From Saprospiraceae bacterium UBA7687 (GTDB lineage Bacteria; Bacteroidota; Bacteroidia; Chitinophagales; Saprospiraceae): a stretch of 64,000 nucleotides of DNA. The stretch is from the NCBI GenBank assembly GCA_002482845.1, contig DLGT01000072.1, forward strand, positions 2,696 to 66,695, given 5' to 3'. Positions 7,646 to 15,478 of the stretch are shown piece by piece (the first letter of the stretch is position 1; each line of letters begins with the position of its first letter). Below the pieces are notes generated by a model, which saw nothing but the letters and a program-made list of their open reading frames with translations, ran no database searches and was not told the DNA's origin. Made by a program: the position numbers and the translations under genes.

Positions 7646-8247
7646 TTTAGATAAATTACAGTGTCAATGAAAAATAAAGTGTTATCTTTAACTAAGACAT
7701 TTTCTTCATGAAGATCTTCAATGATGATACCTAATTCAGCATGTATATAGTCATTTCTCTTCTTTATTGTAAAACCTTTTGAAATCATATACTCCCTAAC
7801 AAATTCAATATTTGTTTTTGCTGACGGTTGAATATAATCTTGAGAAATAGCAGAATATAAAATTTCATTGATCTTTACAAAGCCCAAAAGTTCATATTTG
7901 GTTTCAGGAAAGAGAATGTTATGTACAAGCAAACTTTCGAAATATTGAGACCAATTTACATAAAAAATGGCATCGTTTAGCTTGATAACTTTTGATTCAG
8001 CATCATTAAAAAATACTTTTTGTTCCGCTCCTTCGTCCAAATATATTGAAAATCTTAAGTCATTAAAAAACAAATCATTTTTTTTTATATGAGTCTCTAA
8101 TATTTCTTCCTCAACACTTTTTTCAATATAGTCGCTTGTGTCATCCGTAAACTTATCACTATTTAGTAAAGCATAAATCTGCGAAATTAGATTGTCATCT
8201 ATATCACATTTAAATCTTGACTTAATCCTTTCTAAACCTGAAACCAT
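7642..8247 (-). CDS. Degenerate protein-kinase-like hypothetical protein
   Basis: A 201-residue protein without a clear family name. Near the C-terminus it reads EDLHEENVLVKDNTLFFIDT, which matches the kinase catalytic loop (D/H-x-x-x-N) followed by a beta hairpin and an I-D in place of DFG. The segment SKVIKLND near residue 85 could supply the conserved Lys. This resembles the small kinase-fold domains of mobile-element polyvalent proteins and some HipA-like toxins, but a typical glycine loop is not obvious. It is translationally coupled to the 64-residue gene at 7451-7645. It lies between ugd and rmlB and has no evident role in sugar synthesis. Confidence 0.7.
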   Translation of the reverse strand: MVSGLERIKSRFKCDIDDNLISQIYALLNSDKFTDDTSDYIEKSVEEEILETHIKKNDLFFNDLRFSIYLDEGAEQKVFFNDAESKVIKLNDAIFYVNWSQYFESLLVHNILFPETKYELLGFVKINEILYSAISQDYIQPSAKTNIEFVREYMISKGFTIKKRNDYIHAELGIIIEDLHEENVLVKDNTLFFIDTVIYLK

Positions 8248-8291
8248 TATTAAAATTACCCTTTAAACATTACACTTTAAACTATTAAACA

Positions 8292-9593
8292 TCACCTCCC
8301 TATACTATCATAATAAAAACCTAAATCTCTAGTCACTTGCACATCATAAATATTCCTTCCGTCAAAGATGACAGGCGCATTCATGATTTGTTTCATCTTG
8401 TCAAAATCTGGCGTGCGGAATTCATTCCACTCAGTGACGATTGCTAAAGCGTCTACCCCTTGAATAGCATCATATTCATTGGCTGAAAATTCAATTTTAT
8501 CTCCGAATATTTGCTTCACATTTTCTATTGCTTCTGGATCGTAAGCTTTTACTTTGGCCCCTTTATGGAGCAATCTAGCTATGATGGTCAATGCAGGTGC
8601 TTCGCGGATGTCGTCTGTATTAGGTTTGAAAGCCAATCCCCAAACGCCAATCGTTTTAGCCGATAAGTCGTCGTTAAAATATTGCGATATCTTGGAAGAA
8701 AGGATTTCCTTTTGTAAATCATTTACATGCATTACAGCTTTCAGAATCTTGAAATCATATTCATTTTCTTGGGCTGATTTGGCGAGTGCTTGCACATCTT
8801 TCGGGAAACAAGATCCACCGTAACCTACACCAGGAAACAAAAATCTTTTGCCAATACGGCTATCTGATCCCATACCTTTCCGTACCATATCGACATCAGC
8901 ACCGAGACGCTCACAAAGGTTGGCTATTTCATTCATAAAGCTGATCCTAGTTGCTAAATAAGAATTAGCGGCATATTTGGTCATCTCTGCACTGCGCTCA
9001 TCCATAAAAATGATGGGATTGCCTTGACGTACAAATGGTTCGTAAAGTGCTGTAATCACTTTTTTTGCCTTATCAGATGAAGTACCTACTACTACCCTGT
9101 CTGGTTTCATGAAGTCTTCTACTGCCACTCCTTCGCGGAGAAACTCAGGATTGGATACCACATCGAAAAGCGAATGATCTAATTTATCTAATAAAACTGC
9201 TTCCACTCTTTCGGCAGTACCAACTGGAACGGTACTTTTATCGACGATTACCTTATAATCTGTTATGATTTCAGAAAGGTCTTTTGCTACTTTGAGTACA
9301 AAAGATAAATCTGCAGAGCCATCAGCTCCAGGAGGTGTAGGTAGTGCTAGAAATATGATTTTAGCATCTTTTATCCCTTCCGCTAGGTCTGTGGTAAAAT
9401 GTAAACGACCAGCTTTGGTGTTTCGTTCAAAAAGCACTTCTAAGCCTGGTTCATAAATAGGAACATACCCATTTTTCATTTTTTCAACTTTGGTGGCGTC
9501 GATGTCTACACACGTCACATAATTGCCCGACTCGGCGAAACAGGTACCCGATACAAGGCCTACGTATCCTGTTCCTACTACTGCTATTTTCAT
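8292..9593 (-). CDS. ugd: UDP-glucose 6-dehydrogenase family enzyme
   Basis: A 433-residue member of the UDP-glucose/GDP-mannose dehydrogenase family. The N-terminal Rossmann fold starts at GTGYVGL (residues 7-13). The central domain contains YGGSCFPKD with catalytic Cys262, and the C-terminal UDP-binding domain includes GLAFKPNTDDIREAP. The sequence looks most like UDP-glucose 6-dehydrogenases, which make UDP-glucuronate with two NAD. The locus also encodes WbpB-, WbpD- and WbpE-like enzymes that need UDP-N-acetylglucosaminuronate, and no separate WbpA-type enzyme is in the window, so a role on UDP-GlcNAc cannot be excluded. Cytosolic. Confidence 0.93.
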   Translation of the reverse strand: MKIAVVGTGYVGLVSGTCFAESGNYVTCVDIDATKVEKMKNGYVPIYEPGLEVLFERNTKAGRLHFTTDLAEGIKDAKIIFLALPTPPGADGSADLSFVLKVAKDLSEIITDYKVIVDKSTVPVGTAERVEAVLLDKLDHSLFDVVSNPEFLREGVAVEDFMKPDRVVVGTSSDKAKKVITALYEPFVRQGNPIIFMDERSAEMTKYAANSYLATRISFMNEIANLCERLGADVDMVRKGMGSDSRIGKRFLFPGVGYGGSCFPKDVQALAKSAQENEYDFKILKAVMHVNDLQKEILSSKISQYFNDDLSAKTIGVWGLAFKPNTDDIREAPALTIIARLLHKGAKVKAYDPEAIENVKQIFGDKIEFSANEYDAIQGVDALAIVTEWNEFRTPDFDKMKQIMNAPVIFDGRNIYDVQVTRDLGFYYDSIGR

Positions 9594-9650
9594 TTATATT
9601 TTATGTTTAATTATCTTTTTAAAACAAGCTGGAAGCTTTAACTAATATTA

Positions 9651-9668
9651 CTTAGCGAGGACGCTAAG
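9651..9668. repeat. Short perfect palindrome cttagcg-agga-cgctaag
   Basis: A 7-bp perfect stem with a 4-base loop between ugd and the aminotransferase gene. A similar half (gacgctaag) appears at about 7430. It is not followed by a T-run, so a terminator role is doubtful. Confidence 0.5.
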
Positions 9669-9701
9669 CTGATCAGTGGGATATTTTTCAAAGCTTAATT
9701 A

Positions 9702-10823
9702 TTAAAAAAATGCTTTGACTTTATCACAAATATAGGCTAATTGTGCTTCGTCCATCTCAGTATGTATTGGCAATGAAATGACTTCTTTGCACAATTCTTC
9801 TGTATTATCAAGGTATTCTAATCCATTGGAAGATGCTTTGAAAGCTTCTTGTTTGTACAATGGCACCGGATAATAGATCATATTCGGTATCTTTTGCTCA
9901 TCAAGATATTGTTTGAGTTCATCTCTTCTTCCATTTTTTACTTTCAAGGTGTACTGATGAAAAACATGCGTGGTATAAGACGCTCTAAATGGCGTTTCGA
10001 GAGCATCTATATCTGCAAATGATGCATCATAAAAGTCGGCTACTTTGCGTCTAGCATCACAGTAATCATCCAAATGTGGAAGTTTAGCGCCTAATACCAC
10101 CGCTTGAATAGAGTCTAGACGGCTATTACAACCAACTACGTCATGATAATATCGTACGGATTGTCCATGATTAGCTATCTTGTGTAGCAATGCACCCAAA
10201 TCAGCATCATTGGTCATGATCGCACCACCGTCACCGTAACAGCCCAAGTTTTTGGATGGATAAAACGATGTACAGCCTATATGGCCTATTGTACCAGTTT
10301 TAACTTTACGACCATCGCTAAAAGTATAATCGGACCCAATAGCTTGAGCATTGTCTTCTATCACCCAAAGCTTGTGCTCATCAGCAATCTTCATGATGGC
10401 TTCCATATCAGCAGCCTGACCGTATAGGTGGACTGGAACGATACATTTTGTTTTATCTGTAATTGCTGCTCTGATCCCTTCAATATTGACATTAAAAGTA
10501 TCTGCATCTACATCGACCATGACAGGTATCAAGCCTAAAAGAGCAATGACTTCTGCCGTAGCCACATAAGTGAATGCTGGCACAATGACCTCATCACCAG
10601 GTTTGAGACCTACTGCCATCATCGCTATTTGGAGCGCATCTGTACCATTCGCGCAAGGGATGACATGTTTTACACCAAGATATGTTTCAAAATCCTGTTG
10701 AAATTTTTTGACTTGTGGCCCATTAATAAAGGCCGTGGTATCCAATACTTCTTGAATGCCTCGGTCTATTTCTTCTTTAATTTTAAGGTATTGCGACTTT
10801 ACGTCGACCATATGTATCACCAT
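9702..10823 (-). CDS. wbpE: WbpE/WlbC-type UDP-sugar 3-aminotransferase (DegT/DnrJ/EryC1/StrS family)
   Basis: A 373-residue PLP-dependent sugar aminotransferase. Lys191 in TSFYPSKNLGCYGDGG is the expected Schiff-base lysine and Asp157 (VIEDNAQ) faces the pyridine nitrogen. The N-terminus (HMVDVKSQYLKIKEEID) is typical of WbpE/WlbC. The enzyme transfers an amino group from glutamate to the 3-keto-UDP-GlcNAcA made by the WbpB-like dehydrogenase; the WbpD-like enzyme then acetylates it. Translation could also start four codons downstream at the second Met. The three pathway genes are in one locus but are spread out and separated by unrelated genes. Confidence 0.92.
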   Translation of the reverse strand: MVIHMVDVKSQYLKIKEEIDRGIQEVLDTTAFINGPQVKKFQQDFETYLGVKHVIPCANGTDALQIAMMAVGLKPGDEVIVPAFTYVATAEVIALLGLIPVMVDVDADTFNVNIEGIRAAITDKTKCIVPVHLYGQAADMEAIMKIADEHKLWVIEDNAQAIGSDYTFSDGRKVKTGTIGHIGCTSFYPSKNLGCYGDGGAIMTNDADLGALLHKIANHGQSVRYYHDVVGCNSRLDSIQAVVLGAKLPHLDDYCDARRKVADFYDASFADIDALETPFRASYTTHVFHQYTLKVKNGRRDELKQYLDEQKIPNMIYYPVPLYKQEAFKASSNGLEYLDNTEELCKEVISLPIHTEMDEAQLAYICDKVKAFF

Positions 10824-10831
10824 AATTTAGT

Positions 10832-10923
10832 TTTAGGTTAAGGTTTAGATTAAGGTTAAGGTTTAGATTAAGGTTAAGGTTTAGATTAAGGTTAAGGTTG
10901 AGATTAAGGTTAAGGTTGAGGTT
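10832..10923. repeat. Telomere-like GGTTTAGATTAAGGTTAA tandem repeat
   Basis: About 90 bp of ggtttagattaaggttaa units (18 bp, repeated three times with drift to gagattaaggt). Same family as 5651-5712. The last codons and the stop of the four-helix-bundle gene (10910) are made from this repeat. A short inverted relative lies on the other side of that gene at 11316-11350. Confidence 0.88.
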
Positions 10924-11260
10924 TCGAGTCTCTTAATGTTTTGATTATCTTATTTAGTTCAAAAATTAAATCTTCGTAACCTTTCAGAATTAATTGGCAA
11001 TCATCTTTAATAAAATAACCAACCGTAATACCATATAGTAAATGACTTTTAGTTTCGAATGTTGATCCTCTTGCAAATACATAAAAATTCTTTTTATCCA
11101 TTGGCGTCATACGTCCAAATGCTTCGGCAATATTTCCCGAAATGCTATTGGATGATCTTCTTATTTGGGATGTCAATCCGTAATCTTCGCTTCTAGGAAG
11201 ATTAATTGTTAAAATAAAGATCTTTCCAGACAGTTCTAATGACTTTTGCCAAACTGGCAT
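10910..11260 (-). CDS. Four-helix-bundle protein (S23 / 23S rRNA intervening-sequence family)
   Basis: A 116-residue protein of the four-helix-bundle family first found in 23S rRNA intervening sequences. PVWQKSLELSGKIF opens the first helix, followed by the conserved QIRRSSNSISGNIAEAFGR. The structure of relatives is a homopentameric helical bundle of unknown role; free-standing copies are common in Bacteroidota. The reading frame stays open for about 20 codons upstream and encodes HSFEDM, which normally precedes the VWQK motif in this family, yet it has no ATG, GTG or TTG there. The true start may be a weak codon (ATA), or a start was lost. The 3' end runs into the tandem repeat. Confidence 0.85.
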   Translation of the reverse strand: MPVWQKSLELSGKIFILTINLPRSEDYGLTSQIRRSSNSISGNIAEAFGRMTPMDKKNFYVFARGSTFETKSHLLYGITVGYFIKDDCQLILKGYEDLIFELNKIIKTLRDSKPQP

Positions 11261-11315
11261 GTCTTCAAATGAATGATATATTGTCCTTATTGTATTCCAA
11301 TTTATCTGGGATTGT

Positions 11316-11350
11316 TTAACTTAGTCTTAAACTTAACCTAAATCTTACCA
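11316..11350. repeat. Inverted relative of the GGTTAAGG repeat
   Basis: The plus strand reads ttaaacttaacctaaatctt, i.e. the reverse complement of the aggtttag/ggttaag units at 10832-10923. The four-helix-bundle gene is therefore framed by the same repeat type in opposite orientations. Confidence 0.6.
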
Positions 11351-11421
11351 ATGGCTTCGCCGCTGATAAGTCGCAAGTACTTGATCTCGAAAGGGCGTGA
11401 CTACATTGCAATAATAAAATA

Positions 11422-11991
11422 TCAAGCAATTAAAAGTCCGTCCGTCACCGGTTTCAATAAGTTAAAGTCTACCTTGATTCTTAATTGATATCCGATGGTT
11501 TCTAAATCTATGACAAAGCTACGCTTGCCTTCTTTAGAAACTATTCTACCACGCATGCCTGCTAACTGACCTGCTATAACTTCTACTTCTTCGCCCATAA
11601 ACCAATCTGAACGAGTAGATTCTTTCACTTCAATATCTTCGCCAACCACTCTTTTTAATGTTTCAATCTCTATCTCAGGAATGGCCAAAAGGTCTTGACC
11701 ATTTTTTAGAAATTTCATGACATATTCTGTCTCGAGGGTTTTTAGATAATCTTCCTTTTTAATACAAACGAAAACATAACAGTTTATCAGAGGAACACTG
11801 TAATGTTTGATCTTGCGACTATATCGCTTTGTTTTTGTAAGTATGGGTACATAAGCTTCTATTTGCTTTTTAGCAAGCGAATCTGCAACATATTTTTCGC
11901 ACTTATACTTTGTATATACTGCAAACCAACGTTTCTCCATAGATGAGAGTTGGTTAATATTCTGTATTTGCTTTGGTGTTTTGTCTTTCAT
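11422..11991 (-). CDS. UpxY-like NusG-family transcription antiterminator
   Basis: A 189-residue NusG-paralogue. The NGN domain begins at KRWFAVYTKYKCEKYVADSL and the C-terminal KOW domain contains the segment GQLAGMRGRIV (roughly residues 145-165). In Bacteroides, UpxY proteins are encoded in capsule operons and let RNA polymerase read through the long untranslated leader of their own operon; the position near the upstream end of this polysaccharide locus fits that role. I start it at 11991, where gttaaaagaaacgag precedes ATG; an in-frame start at 12033 would overlap the preceding regulator gene. Target specificity cannot be read from the sequence. Confidence 0.85.
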   Translation of the reverse strand: MKDKTPKQIQNINQLSSMEKRWFAVYTKYKCEKYVADSLAKKQIEAYVPILTKTKRYSRKIKHYSVPLINCYVFVCIKKEDYLKTLETEYVMKFLKNGQDLLAIPEIEIETLKRVVGEDIEVKESTRSDWFMGEEVEVIAGQLAGMRGRIVSKEGKRSFVIDLETIGYQLRIKVDFNLLKPVTDGLLIA

Positions 11992-12001
11992 CTCGTTTCT
12001 T

Positions 12002-12532
12002 TTAACTTTCCCAAAGTAATAATGCATTGTCATTTAGATCATCCCAATGCTCCTGACTAACTTGCGTACTATCAAAAGTTGTACATATGATTTTGCGATG
12101 AATAAGTTTTTCTACTTTTGTAATCAATTCTATAAGATAGTCATTATTTAGAGAACCAATCAACACTAGTTCGATTTGCTGATCATCTAAACCTTTTGCA
12201 AAGGCACCCGTTACATACACTTTATGGATATCACCAAGATTTTCGATCACACTATCTATGATCTTATCAAAACCAATGTACTTTAATATGATATTGTGCA
12301 TATCAATGTACAATGGATGATCGGTGTTGGCCCTAAAATATTTTTTATTACTGCGATTGAAAGAAGTCAGCATGCCTGCTTTTTCAAATCTATTGAGCTC
12401 TACCCTGATGCCATTAGATGACTCTCCAAACTCAGATTCTAGACCACGTAAATAGGAAGTTGCCTTACTATTAAGAAAAAACTTTAATAGTAACTTGATA
12501 CGTGTTTTGGATGATATAAGGGTCTCAATCAT
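12002..12532 (-). CDS. Winged-helix regulator with nucleotidyltransferase-like domain
   Basis: A 176-residue two-domain protein. Residues about 1-75 form an ArsR/winged-helix-like DNA-binding domain (KTRIKLLLKFFLNSKATSYLRG with the turn before FGESSNGIRVELNRFEKAG). Residues about 95-170 resemble the minimal nucleotidyltransferase fold (VYVTGAFAKGLDDQQIELVLIG). The catalytic acids of the usual GSxAxG...DxD pattern are replaced (Q-I-E instead of D-x-D), so it is probably a non-catalytic regulatory domain. It lies 10 bp upstream of the UpxY-like gene and downstream of the SLBB gene, a common Bacteroidota arrangement at polysaccharide loci, so it probably controls the locus. Confidence 0.75.
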   Translation of the reverse strand: MIETLISSKTRIKLLLKFFLNSKATSYLRGLESEFGESSNGIRVELNRFEKAGMLTSFNRSNKKYFRANTDHPLYIDMHNIILKYIGFDKIIDSVIENLGDIHKVYVTGAFAKGLDDQQIELVLIGSLNNDYLIELITKVEKLIHRKIICTTFDSTQVSQEHWDDLNDNALLLWES

Positions 12533-12574
12533 ATTGAGTATAAAAATTACTCAAAGATAATACATCAATTTTAA

Positions 12575-15370
12575 TTAGTTGACATTTTGAACTAACAAAA
12601 TAATGGATAAGATAGCTGTTGCTTGCGCAATAGAGTTTGCCAACACTTCGCCCCACTTTACATCACTTTCTTTACCTTCAATATTTTCTTTAACTTTTAC
12701 TTCTTTATATCCTACTTTGATCTCTGACCCTGGACCAACTTTTGGATATTTTTTAAAGAATAAGAAATTTTTCGCCTTGGTCACTTTACCTGAAGCATCA
12801 ATCACCGAAATCTTATTAATTGATCCTTCTTTGGATAAACCACCTGCATATTCATTAATGTAATATCCTGCATTTTTACCTTTTCTGTAGGGAACTTGGA
12901 TTTTATTCTTGTTTGCGATATCGTTTATGTATAGCTCAGAAATTCGAGTTGCGCCAGAGATAGACACAATATTACTCATTTTAGGTATACTAATTTCATC
13001 ACCCTCTTGTAAAATGATATTTTCAAAAGACTTAGGTTCTTTTATAGCCAGCTCTAGGTCAATAATTATGTATCCTAAATTTTCTTTGACCCTAAGCAAG
13101 GTAGCACCTTTTAAAAATGCTTCATCTGTAACACCACCTGCTTCACGAATGATGGTAGCCAATTTAGTATTATCAGACATTAAGGCATATGTACCAGGAT
13201 ATTTGACTTCTCCATTTACCAACACATTTCTTTGCAATTCGAACTCCGGAGCTTGTCTGATAAAAATCTGATCAAAAGGTTGCAACTCAAAATTAATACC
13301 TCCACCCCTGACATTATATGTTTCATCCAGTTTTAAGGTCGCCACCAAAACCCTAGTAGCACGATTCTCTTCAAATTCCAATCTATAAACATCTACCCTA
13401 TCCAATGCCGCCTCTCTTTTATGTCCGCCTGCCAATAAGATCGCATCTCTCAGCGTCAAAGAAGGATTGTACAAAAAGTCTCCAGGAAGTCTCACCGCAC
13501 CTGCTACTTTTACAAAAGACTCATCAGTAAAACTATTTTTTGAATAAATGACCAATCTATCTTTAGGTTGTAAACTAATATTAGCCGCTGAGGTTGGGTT
13601 TGTTAGAGCTTCTTTTAAATCTACAGAAATATATTCTTGGGTCTTGGATTCATCAGTTCGAGTACGGAAAATGTATGCAAATTCTGTAATAGCATCATAA
13701 CTTAGTCCACCTGCAAAAAAGATGGCGTCAGAAACTTTGATATTATTCTCTACATCCAAGGCCATTGTTGTAGGAGTTCTCACTGATCCTTCGATATTGA
13801 TCTCATAATTTTCTGTAAATGATGCTTTAGATGAAATAATCAATTCATCACCACGCTGTAAAATTAGATTTTTATTGCTCTGTGGATTAGCTAAAATCTC
13901 ATTTATATTGATGAATTCATACCTGATGGTTTTAAAGTCGCTATTATATCTCTTTAAATAGGCAATATCCGTAATTGCATTATTGAGTAATACCGCTTTT
14001 TTTAGGATGTCGGATATTTTTTCATTATTGGTCATCGCATAAGTTCCCGGATTCTCCACTGCACCAGATACAGACACTTCATTTACAATATTTGTATTAA
14101 TCTCAGGTATGGTTACGATATCTCCATTTAAAAGAGTAAAGTCTTTACCAGTTCTTTCTAGAGATAAGTAGTCAATATCGATAATTCTAACAGAATCGTT
14201 TTCTATACGCTTGACTTGGATATTTCCTTTGAGTGCATTTGCTTTGAGTCCCCCTGCAAGTTTAACCAATTCTTTAAGATTTTCCTTTTCGATCAGTTCG
14301 TACTGAAAAGGACGATTAATGGCACCAGAAATAGATATCAATCTGTCAGCTACAGGCACATTGATGTAGTCATTTTCTGATAAATAAAAGTCTTGACTTA
14401 CCGTTGGGTTTTGTAAATATTTGTAAACATCAAGTGTCTTAGGCTTTTTTCCAGGCCCTAGTACTTGGATTTTTCTCACACTACCTATGTCATTAGGACC
14501 ACCTGCCGCAATCAATGCATTAAAAGCAGTATTAATAGCGGATACATTAAAAGTTCCATTATTAAAAACTTCCCCTACGATATTTACATTTATGGTACGC
14601 GCTGTAGTTACCGCCATTTCGAAATTTTCCTTTTGAAAGTAATGATAGTTTCTTAATCTTCCGTATAAAAGTTGTTCAGCTTGTGCAATGGTAAGTCCAG
14701 CAATGTAATACCTAGGTTGATTAGTTGGTTGTATATAGCCTTCTTTTTCAATTTCTAATGCATAATTGGTTTGTGAAGGTCCCCAAATAGATATGGACAC
14801 TTTATCTCCTGGACCTAGAATATATGTCTTGGATGGTTTGGCATCTTCGGCTGTTCTAAAAAGCTGTAATGACTTATCTCGGAAAATATGCTGTCCATAT
14901 GTCCGTGCAGGTGGTAGTTTTTCATTGGCTTGCTCTTGAAGTTTTTCGGAAACTGCTTCTTCTATGGTAGCGCCATCTTTTACCGCTTTCTGTATATCTT
15001 TAGATTGATTGACCACTTTGGCTTTATCGTCAACAGACCTGGTATCATCTATTTTTGATTGAGGTACGGAAGCATCTGTACTCTTTGAAGTCTGATTTGG
15101 TCCTGCTGTTTTGGAAGCTGCTCTTTTTTCAGCATCTAGGATGACCATGACTTCTTCCACCGCTTTTTTAACACGTGCCATTTCGACTGGATTGTTAACA
15201 TCCACAGCATCAATATTAACCCCTTTTTTGGTCAATTCTTCCCGAAATCTAGTTTCGTCATAACCACGTTTTTGCAACTCAGCTCGTGCTGCTGCTTCAG
15301 TAATATTCTGGCTATTTGCTTCCAGACTCAAAAAAGTAATAAAAAAAAGGAGTAAAAATCTAAATACCAT
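12575..15370 (-). CDS. SLBB-domain polysaccharide export protein (Wza-like)
   Basis: A large outer-membrane/periplasmic export protein, about 931 residues from the start chosen here. The start at 15370 gives a clean signal peptide (MVFRFLLLFFITFLSLEANS); an in-frame ATG at 15457 would bury it behind 29 residues. After a charged N-terminal region, a Poly_export domain starts at ILGPGDKVSISIWGPS, followed by a long series of about six or more SLBB domains, recognisable by recurring V-x-G-A-V-x-x-P-G-x-[YF] starts such as SGAVENPGTYAM and NGEVKYPGTYAL. A hydrophobic segment (AILSIILLVQNV) ends the protein. It should act with the Wzz-like protein to move polysaccharide across the outer membrane. 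It is far longer than E. coli Wza (about 380 residues). Confidence 0.88.
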   Translation of the reverse strand: MVFRFLLLFFITFLSLEANSQNITEAAARAELQKRGYDETRFREELTKKGVNIDAVDVNNPVEMARVKKAVEEVMVILDAEKRAASKTAGPNQTSKSTDASVPQSKIDDTRSVDDKAKVVNQSKDIQKAVKDGATIEEAVSEKLQEQANEKLPPARTYGQHIFRDKSLQLFRTAEDAKPSKTYILGPGDKVSISIWGPSQTNYALEIEKEGYIQPTNQPRYYIAGLTIAQAEQLLYGRLRNYHYFQKENFEMAVTTARTINVNIVGEVFNNGTFNVSAINTAFNALIAAGGPNDIGSVRKIQVLGPGKKPKTLDVYKYLQNPTVSQDFYLSENDYINVPVADRLISISGAINRPFQYELIEKENLKELVKLAGGLKANALKGNIQVKRIENDSVRIIDIDYLSLERTGKDFTLLNGDIVTIPEINTNIVNEVSVSGAVENPGTYAMTNNEKISDILKKAVLLNNAITDIAYLKRYNSDFKTIRYEFININEILANPQSNKNLILQRGDELIISSKASFTENYEINIEGSVRTPTTMALDVENNIKVSDAIFFAGGLSYDAITEFAYIFRTRTDESKTQEYISVDLKEALTNPTSAANISLQPKDRLVIYSKNSFTDESFVKVAGAVRLPGDFLYNPSLTLRDAILLAGGHKREAALDRVDVYRLEFEENRATRVLVATLKLDETYNVRGGGINFELQPFDQIFIRQAPEFELQRNVLVNGEVKYPGTYALMSDNTKLATIIREAGGVTDEAFLKGATLLRVKENLGYIIIDLELAIKEPKSFENIILQEGDEISIPKMSNIVSISGATRISELYINDIANKNKIQVPYRKGKNAGYYINEYAGGLSKEGSINKISVIDASGKVTKAKNFLFFKKYPKVGPGSEIKVGYKEVKVKENIEGKESDVKWGEVLANSIAQATAILSIILLVQNVN

Positions 15371-15478
15371 TTTTCGTATGTTGATTGATTTAGCGTTATT
15401 AGTGGAGCAAAAACCTGCAATTTCTTTATTGCTTTCCAAGATCCAACCAATATTCAAAACCTATTATTTACAATATAA

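Noticed and set aside
5651..10923. Telomere-like GGTTAAGG runs as chromosome ends
   Set aside because: They are short, interstitial and flanked by genes; the sequence is a bacterial chromosome and linear ends are not indicated.
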